A stretch of 64,000 nt of DNA from positions 1-64,000 of the forward strand of contig JAJGQC010000408.1 of the NCBI GenBank assembly GCA_021014325.1, given 5' to 3'. How positions within the stretch are numbered: position 1 is the first letter of the stretch; every line of letters starts with the position of its first letter. Position numbers and translations under genes: made by a program. A model generated the notes under the pieces. It did no database searches and had not been told where the DNA came from. It saw nothing but the letters and a program-made list of their open reading frames with translations. Source of the DNA: Plazaster borealis (taxonomy: Eukaryota; Echinodermata; Asteroidea; Forcipulatida; Labidiasteridae). Of the stretch, positions 63,375 to 64,000 are shown in pieces.

Positions 63375-63553
63375 CTGGAGGGTATTTGGGTCTTGAAAGT
63401 TTGATGTCGTCCAGGGGCTGCATGTCTATGATTTTCTGTCTGGGGATGTTCCATGTTGCCTCTTTCGATGTTTTGGATGGTAGCAATCCTCGTCGTTTGA
63501 TGTCTTCAAGGCAGAAAAGTAGTGCACCTTCATGACTGCATTTTGAAGCTAGC
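63375..63553 (-). CDS. YqaJ-protein exon with SWIM-type CSH
   Basis: Acceptor TTATCATTTGATAG, 179 bp, donor GTTAGT, phases 1 and 1. Encodes SKCSHEGALLFCLED and LSRPKYPP. Confidence 0.8.
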
Positions 63554-64000
63554 CTATCAAATGATAACAAGGACCACAAATATTAGCCTAACTGAAATTT
63601 GTCTGTGCACAGCATTTTTTCTTCCAGTGGGCGCTAATCCTCCAATCAGCTGCTCGAACCAGAGTGTGATATCAAGCCATGACCTACTCCCTTTTTTATA
63701 TTGCACTCTGCGTATTGTGAGTGTCATGCGTCACCCTCCGCATACGGTCAGTGCAAAAACAACGTTCTGAACTTTGCGCATGCATGCTGTTCGTCATGAA
63801 ACAACGCTCAGAAATTTCAAACTTCGCACAATGATTTAATGAGGCTGGAAGATAAATTCATTATAACACACAGGCGCTCGTGGAATATGGAAAAATATAT
63901 CGCGGCTGCGTCCCAGATCTATCCTTGATAATAAACAACAGGAGCATCTTGAACCAAGACTAAATTTATGTGTGAGTCTTGTACGGTCTGTTCAAATATA
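63554..64000. other. Right edge, no exon recognised
   Basis: Upstream exons of the YqaJ gene are expected further right. Nothing here shows a supported exon. Confidence 0.4.

Larger units (their letters stand above)
60578..63553 (-). pseudogene. SWIM-type/YqaJ nuclease protein of the transposon, interrupted; 5' exons outside window or unrecognised
   Basis: Minus-strand exons 63375-63553, 62562-62762 and 60578-62023 join in phase 1 throughout. The first reads LASKCSHEGALLFCLEDIKR, the closing C-x-H of a SWIM-like zinc finger, and ends RPKYPP. The second starts DTIEKQTEFDPRHSSDK. The third carries QANQIEESTRGQANNSNWHI, FRAERITSSNMK, then, past an insertion, IHLIKLICYPQDQ, MWGNAHEDAARSKYF, YLGASPDGR, VVEIKCPYS and YFYQIQTQMFLT. 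G-x-x-HE, SPDG, E-x-K and YYxQ are the YqaJ (lambda-exonuclease-like) catalytic set and all are present. A 655-bp foldback at 61152-61806 sits inside this exon and brings stops, and the frame does not restore cleanly across it. YqaJ proteins are the known second product of ISL2EU transposons. Confidence 0.85.

Overview
The window looks like nuclear genomic DNA from a marine invertebrate deuterostome, most likely an echinoderm and probably a sea star. Genes are split into short exons with GT-AG introns of vertebrate-like size. Introns and spacers are packed with short inverted-repeat elements (MITEs and foldbacks), tRNA-derived SINEs, decayed non-LTR retrotransposons and TTAGGG-type interstitial telomere repeats. 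The sea-star assignment rests on general familiarity with these repeat families and is an inference. No bacterial operons, CRISPR arrays or rRNA genes are seen.

Left end (1-9.4 kb, minus strand): three exons of EMC5/MMGT1, a subunit of the ER membrane protein complex, can be joined in phase (9276-9351, 4834-4886, 1141-1244). The last exon should lie left of the window. Intron 2 holds a 2.7 kb minisatellite of a 19-bp unit. From 9.4 to 15.6 kb there are only repeats: a nested MITE, a tandemly duplicated foldback block, and a foldback element with a telomeric repeat at its centre that sits inside another MITE. At 15.6-16.6 kb is an intronless rhodopsin-class GPCR with a single frame break.

Middle (16.7-41 kb): no intact gene is seen. 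It is a mosaic of diverged local duplications (segments near 17.5/21.8, 19.3/27.6, 19.9/31.5 and 29.9/32.1 kb match) with many TTAA-flanked MITEs. An isolated exon at 33.4-33.7 kb resembles the C-terminus of METTL27-like methyltransferases. At 36.5-40.3 kb lies a six-copy hairpin array followed by two 1.7 kb direct repeats, with ends like a Helitron/Helentron.

Right-centre (41-49.2 kb, minus strand): a complete five-exon METTL27 (WBSCR27)-like SAM methyltransferase of 224 codons. A broken CR1-like LINE with an N-terminal 2A-like motif lies in its third intron and an antisense-to-window LINE fragment in its first. From 49.2 to 55.7 kb there are large foldbacks and inverted minisatellites.

Right end (55.9-64 kb): a DNA transposon that best fits the ISL2EU/IS4EU group. 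A THAP plus DDE transposase gene (plus strand) converges on a multi-exon gene for a SWIM-type and YqaJ-nuclease protein (minus strand) that seems to run off the right edge. The nuclease exon is interrupted by a 655-bp foldback, so this copy looks dead. In the element the transposase would cut and join the ends, and the YqaJ protein would supply an exonuclease; this division of labour is known only by inference from the family.
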